Below are positions 60,704 to 64,000 of a stretch of DNA of 64,000 nt, one piece after another. Position 1 is the first letter of the stretch, and each line of letters opens with the position of its first letter. The notes below the pieces were generated by a model. It made no database searches, was not told where the DNA came from, and worked only from the letters and a program-made list of their open reading frames with translations. Location: assembly GCA_027306505.1 (NCBI GenBank), contig DAHUZP010000001.1:56932-120931 (forward strand), in the 5' to 3' direction. The position numbers and the translations under genes are program-made. Source of the stretch: Thermoplasmata archaeon (GTDB lineage: Archaea; Thermoplasmatota; Thermoplasmata; Lutacidiplasmatales; UBA184).

Positions 60704-61945
60704 GTGCCCACGATGAAGATGACCCCCATCGGCCCGATGGTCTCCGCCGAGGAGGCACGCGACCGACTGCTCAAGGCGGCCGTTCCGGTTCGCCGCACGG
60801 AGAGCATCCCTCTCGGACACGCGGTAGGCAGGGTCGCCGCCCGTACGGTCCGAGCCCCTCGCCCGGTGCCGGACTTCCTTCGTGCGACCTGGGATGGCTA
60901 CGCGTTCCGCGCGGAGGATGCTCGGGGGGCGACGCGACGCGCGCCGGCTCGGCTCACGATCGTGGGGGAGCTGCACGCCGAGGAGACCCTCGGACGACGT
61001 CTACGTCGCGGGGAGTGCGTCGCCATCGCGACAGGCGCGGCCCTGCCCACCGGGGCCGACACGGTCCAGCTCTTCGAGGAGGTCCAGGTCGAGGACGGGG
61101 CGCTCCTGCTGAGCGCACCGGTTCCCCGAGGGAACGGGCTCGCCGAGCCAGGGGAGGACATCCGTCGGGGCCAGGTCGTGCTCCGACCCGGGGAGGTCCT
61201 GACCCCGGCCCGCCTCGGAGCGGTGGGGGCGACCGGCGCTTCGAGCGTGGAGGTCTACGCGCGGCCTGCGGTCGCGCTCGTCCCGAACGGGAACGAGCTG
61301 GTCCCTCCCGGAGAGCCTCTCACCGCCGGGAGGATCCACGAGTTCAACAACTTCACGCTGAGCGCGGTCGTCGCCGCGTGCGGCGCCCTCCCGCTTGCCC
61401 TCTCCCCCGTGCCTGACGATGCCCCGGTGCTTCAGGGAACCCTCGAGGGAGCCCTCCGACAGGCGGACCTGGTGATCGCTACGGGAGGGAGCTCGGTCGG
61501 GGAGCGTGACCTGCTACCGGTCCTCTTCCCGCTCTTGGGGAAGATGATCTTCCGGGGCATCCGTGTGCGTCCGGGAAAGCCCACGCTCGCGGCCCGGGCC
61601 GGAGGGAAGCTTCTCCTCGGAATGCCCGGCCATCCGACGAGCTGCCTGTCGAACGCCTTCTGGTTGCTGGTCCCGCTGCTACGGAAGCTCGCATCCTTAC
61701 CCGGCGACGGGTTCCATCGGGAGGAGGCGGTCCTCGCGGGGGCCTGCTCCCCCCCTACCCCCGGGTTCACCAGCATCGTTCCGGTGCGGTTGGAGGGAGG
61801 TAGGGCCTATCCGACCTTTCACGGGTCCTCGGCGATCACGAGCCTTACGGAGGCGAACGGGTACCTTTGGATGGGCCCGAACGCTCGGCCCTTGCCCCGC
61901 GGGGCCCGGGCCATCTTCCATCGGCTCCCCCCACCCCTCGGCTGA
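60704..61945 (+). CDS. moeA: molybdopterin molybdotransferase MoeA
   Basis: A 413-residue enzyme that inserts molybdate into adenylated molybdopterin. Recognisable parts: RATWDGYAFRAED in place of the common SxMDGYA, IATGAALPTGADTVQLFEE, GEDIRRGQVVL, PNGNELVPPGE, IATGGSSVGERDLL, FRGIRVRPGKPT and GMPGHPTSCL, which together cover the MPT- and molybdate-binding sites. Domain IV at the end is also present. The GTG at 60704 or the ATG at 60713 may start it. The Trp in TWDGYA and NGNEL instead of GDEL are mild variations. It lies directly after a PfkB kinase. No molybdoenzyme gene is seen in the window. Confidence 0.95.
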   Translation: MPTMKMTPIGPMVSAEEARDRLLKAAVPVRRTESIPLGHAVGRVAARTVRAPRPVPDFLRATWDGYAFRAEDARGATRRAPARLTIVGELHAEETLGRRLRRGECVAIATGAALPTGADTVQLFEEVQVEDGALLLSAPVPRGNGLAEPGEDIRRGQVVLRPGEVLTPARLGAVGATGASSVEVYARPAVALVPNGNELVPPGEPLTAGRIHEFNNFTLSAVVAACGALPLALSPVPDDAPVLQGTLEGALRQADLVIATGGSSVGERDLLPVLFPLLGKMIFRGIRVRPGKPTLAARAGGKLLLGMPGHPTSCLSNAFWLLVPLLRKLASLPGDGFHREEAVLAGACSPPTPGFTSIVPVRLEGGRAYPTFHGSSAITSLTEANGYLWMGPNARPLPRGARAIFHRLPPPLG

Positions 61946-62254
61946 GAGGGGCCGATCCATGCTAGGCTCTCGAGCTGACCTCATGGTCGGGAAGCTCACG
62001 CGTCGGTGTCCACGACAGGACCCCTGGCTGGGAGGGACGATCGGCACCTCACAGGGCCGGGCAACCTCAGATATACCCCGGCGCCCTTAGCCTTCTCTCG
62101 TGCCTTACGCCCGGGAGGTTCCGGACCCGCTCGCTCGGTCCGCCCGGCGAGCCTCCCGATCTCGCTGGGGGAGGGCCTTCGGCCGTGGCTTCCGGACCGA
62201 TCGGTCCCGCCCATTCACCACGCCACCTTGCGATCTTCAGGAGTTCCACAACGT
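61946..62254. other. gene-free region of about 310 bases
   Basis: No gene supported. AGATATACCCC at about 62070-62080 is a TATA-like island usable on either strand. A CAGGAG stands about 12 bases before the ATG at 62255. Confidence 0.4.
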
Positions 62255-64000
62255 ATGAGCGTGAACACGAGCGGGAAGGAGCGAAAGAGCCACGGACGAG
62301 AAGGAGAGGTCACCTTGTTGTTGGTGGTGTCCTTTGGGCTCATGGCCTGGACCTTTGGCGGGGTCGGAGGGACGCTCTCGCCCTCGATCTCCCACGCGGC
62401 TGACCTCCCATCGGTGCACGGGGGCCCCACCGGACTGACCTCCTCAGGCTCGCCGCGCGCTGCTTCAGCTGCAGCCGGGTCTCCGGTGAGGTCCGAGACC
62501 TCCCCATTCGGTGCCGCGTCACCCTCCCACGTGTCAACGGTCGGGCGTGCTCCTCCGAGCTCCGCCGCCTCCCTAGAGCGCCCAGGCCCGGCGTCCACCA
62601 CCATGACCCATCCCTCAAGCTCGCCGGAGCGAGCTGGGCGGGGCCTCTCCCCCGTCCGAACGGACGCCGGAGCCGCACCGTTGGCGCCCTCGGTCTCCTC
62701 CTCCCCAGAGTTGGGAACGGTCGTCGCGACGGCGACCGTCCAAGCCCAGCCTTCCTCGATGATCTTCGACCCGGCGGACGGATACACCTACGTCGCGAAC
62801 TACGGCACCACCACCGTCTCCGTGATCCATGAGGGATTCGTCCTCGCCAACCTGACCGTTGGCACGAGCCCGATCGCCGGGGCCTACGACGCGACGAACC
62901 AGACCATCTACATCGCGAACAGCGGGAGCGGGAACGTGAGCGTTCTGCAGGGGACCAATGTCGTCGGCACCGTGACCACCGGTGGGACCCCGACCTTCGC
63001 GACGTGGGACCCCGCGGACAACGAGGTCTATGTCGGCAACTCCGGTGGACTCGGGTCGGTCTTTGCCATCAACGGCACTCGGGTCGAGACGAGCGTACCG
63101 GCCGCGGCCACGCCCATCGCAGGCCTCTTCGACGCGGCGAACGGAGAGGTCTACGTCGCCAACAACGGGGGAAACTCGGTCACGGTGATCTGCGGAGCCA
63201 CCTCGTGCAACGCTGGGCTGAGCCTCAAGAACACCGTGGTCACCACGATCACCGGCTTCGGCGGAGGAGGAAGGCCCAGCGCGCTCGCGCTGGACGGCTT
63301 GAGCGGATACCTCTTCGTCACGGACGCCAAGAACAACCAGGTGGATTCCATCAACACCCTGGGCAACGTCTTCGGGAACCGTTTCGGTGTGGGAAACGCG
63401 CCTTCCTCGATCGTCTACGATCCCGCGAGCGGCTACCTGTACGACGCGGCGCCCGCCAGCAACCAGGTCAACTACTTTGCCGGGAACTCACTCAACCCTC
63501 CGGTCTCCAACGTAGGGGTCGGGACCGCGCCCAATGTCGTCCTGTTCGACCCTGGCAACGGGAACATCTACGCCACCGACTCTACCGGGGGCCAGGTCTC
63601 CATCGTGGGCATGCGTCTGCTGGGGACCCTCATCGTCCAGACCGGCCCGAACTCGCTCTCCTACGATCCGAACGACGGTGACCTCTACGTGACCAACGAA
63701 GGCTCGAGCACCGTGTCGATCATCTCGACGATGATGGTGCTCTCCCCGGTATCGGCAACTCCCCCAGGCTCCCCGCCCATGTCGGGGACGGTCGGGACGC
63801 CGGTCACCTTCTGGGCCAATCTCACGGGCGTGGGGAACGGGACCGACTCCGTCTCGATCTCCGCGTCCCCTTCGGGGCTGGGCTGCGCTGCTTCCGCCAC
63901 GCTCACCCTCTACGCCGCGGTGGGCGTCGTCGAGCTCGCATGCACCCCCTCCGCCCCGGGGACATACACCCTCTGGGTCAACGCGAGCGACGGCGCGGGC
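62255..64000 (+). CDS. secreted YVTN/beta-propeller repeat protein, carboxyl end missing
   Basis: An open frame of 582 codons with no stop, cut by the window edge. The amino end is basic, then a hydrophobic signal helix (VTLLLVVSFGLMAWTFGGVG, about 19-38) and about 120 Ser/Pro/Ala-rich residues. From about 165 come beta-propeller repeats of 40-45 residues: FDPADGYTYVANYG, YDATNQTIYIANSG, WDPADNEVYVGNSG, FDAANGEVYVANNG, YDPASGYLYDAAPA and more, each with the YVxN-type core. A repeat with paired cysteines (LGCAASA..., ELACTPSAPGTY) follows, as in the other secreted proteins of this window. It is an extracellular binding or surface protein. Confidence 0.88.
   Translation, partial: MSVNTSGKERKSHGREGEVTLLLVVSFGLMAWTFGGVGGTLSPSISHAADLPSVHGGPTGLTSSGSPRAASAAAGSPVRSETSPFGAASPSHVSTVGRAPPSSAASLERPGPASTTMTHPSSSPERAGRGLSPVRTDAGAAPLAPSVSSSPELGTVVATATVQAQPSSMIFDPADGYTYVANYGTTTVSVIHEGFVLANLTVGTSPIAGAYDATNQTIYIANSGSGNVSVLQGTNVVGTVTTGGTPTFATWDPADNEVYVGNSGGLGSVFAINGTRVETSVPAAATPIAGLFDAANGEVYVANNGGNSVTVICGATSCNAGLSLKNTVVTTITGFGGGGRPSALALDGLSGYLFVTDAKNNQVDSINTLGNVFGNRFGVGNAPSSIVYDPASGYLYDAAPASNQVNYFAGNSLNPPVSNVGVGTAPNVVLFDPGNGNIYATDSTGGQVSIVGMRLLGTLIVQTGPNSLSYDPNDGDLYVTNEGSSTVSIISTMMVLSPVSATPPGSPPMSGTVGTPVTFWANLTGVGNGTDSVSISASPSGLGCAASATLTLYAAVGVVELACTPSAPGTYTLWVNASDGAG

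Noticed and set aside
62067..62249. 60-codon minus-strand frame before the beta-propeller gene
   Set aside because: No motif and composition typical of random GC-rich frames; kept as intergenic.

Overview
The window is about 64 kb of very GC-rich, gene-dense archaeal DNA. The proteasome-exosome superoperon (psmA, SBDS, rrp4, rrp41, rrp42, eL43, rpoP), RadB, UPF0200, a COG1395 regulator, DUF835 and DUF981 place it in the euryarchaeal Thermoplasmatota. Many genes have a TATA-like box 25-30 bases before the start codon (leaderless), others start at GTG or TTG with ATGA/GTGA overlaps to the gene before. A sedolisin-type (S53) acid peptidase and several secreted PKD-type surface proteins suggest a heterotrophic, probably acid-tolerant organism, for example a soil lineage; that part is inference. 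I saw no tRNA, rRNA, CRISPR array, transposase or integrase.

Layout. 1-3.4 kb: suf Fe-S assembly genes (sufC, sufS, start of sufB) on the minus strand, with a divergent SufR-like Fe-S sensing repressor. 3.5-6.6 kb: three overlapping genes, cysteine synthase, JAMM/Mec-like peptidase and a CysO-like ubiquitin-fold domain fused to an E1/MoeB domain and a rhodanese. Together they look like a protein-thiocarboxylate route to cysteine, with sulfur for the neighbouring Fe-S genes. 6.7-9.8 kb: a membrane protein with two cytoplasmic zinc-knuckle modules, coupled to a DUF835 membrane protein. 9.9-17.9 kb: an AddB/AddA-like helicase-nuclease pair, both subunits with a possible Fe-S cysteine set, facing radB.

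18-29 kb: two large paralogous secreted proteins with an HExxE...TDP motif and disulfide-bearing PKD-like repeats, separated by small poorly known genes and a strongly predicted three-way-junction RNA element (22150-22216). 29.5-34.6 kb: the proteasome-exosome superoperon behind a clear TATA box. 34.8-39.8 kb: a thioredoxin-fold YyaL protein, a metallophosphoesterase and a proline-rich protein. 39.9-46 kb: a tightly overlapped run with a COG1395 regulator, an unknown protein, an exopolyphosphatase-HD protein, two thymidylate-kinase-like paralogues (one with an altered P-loop) and a CHAD protein, which together suggest a polyphosphate module.

46-64 kb: a VOC protein, a DUF981 membrane protein behind a repeat- and palindrome-rich regulatory region, a secreted PKD protein, a SixA-like phosphatase, a UPF0200 kinase, a coiled-coil protein, glycyl-tRNA synthetase, an amidohydrolase, a thiolase, a secreted S53 peptidase, a PfkB kinase, MoeA and the first part of a secreted beta-propeller protein that runs off the window. 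A recurring theme is proline-rich, low-complexity extensions on otherwise unrelated proteins.
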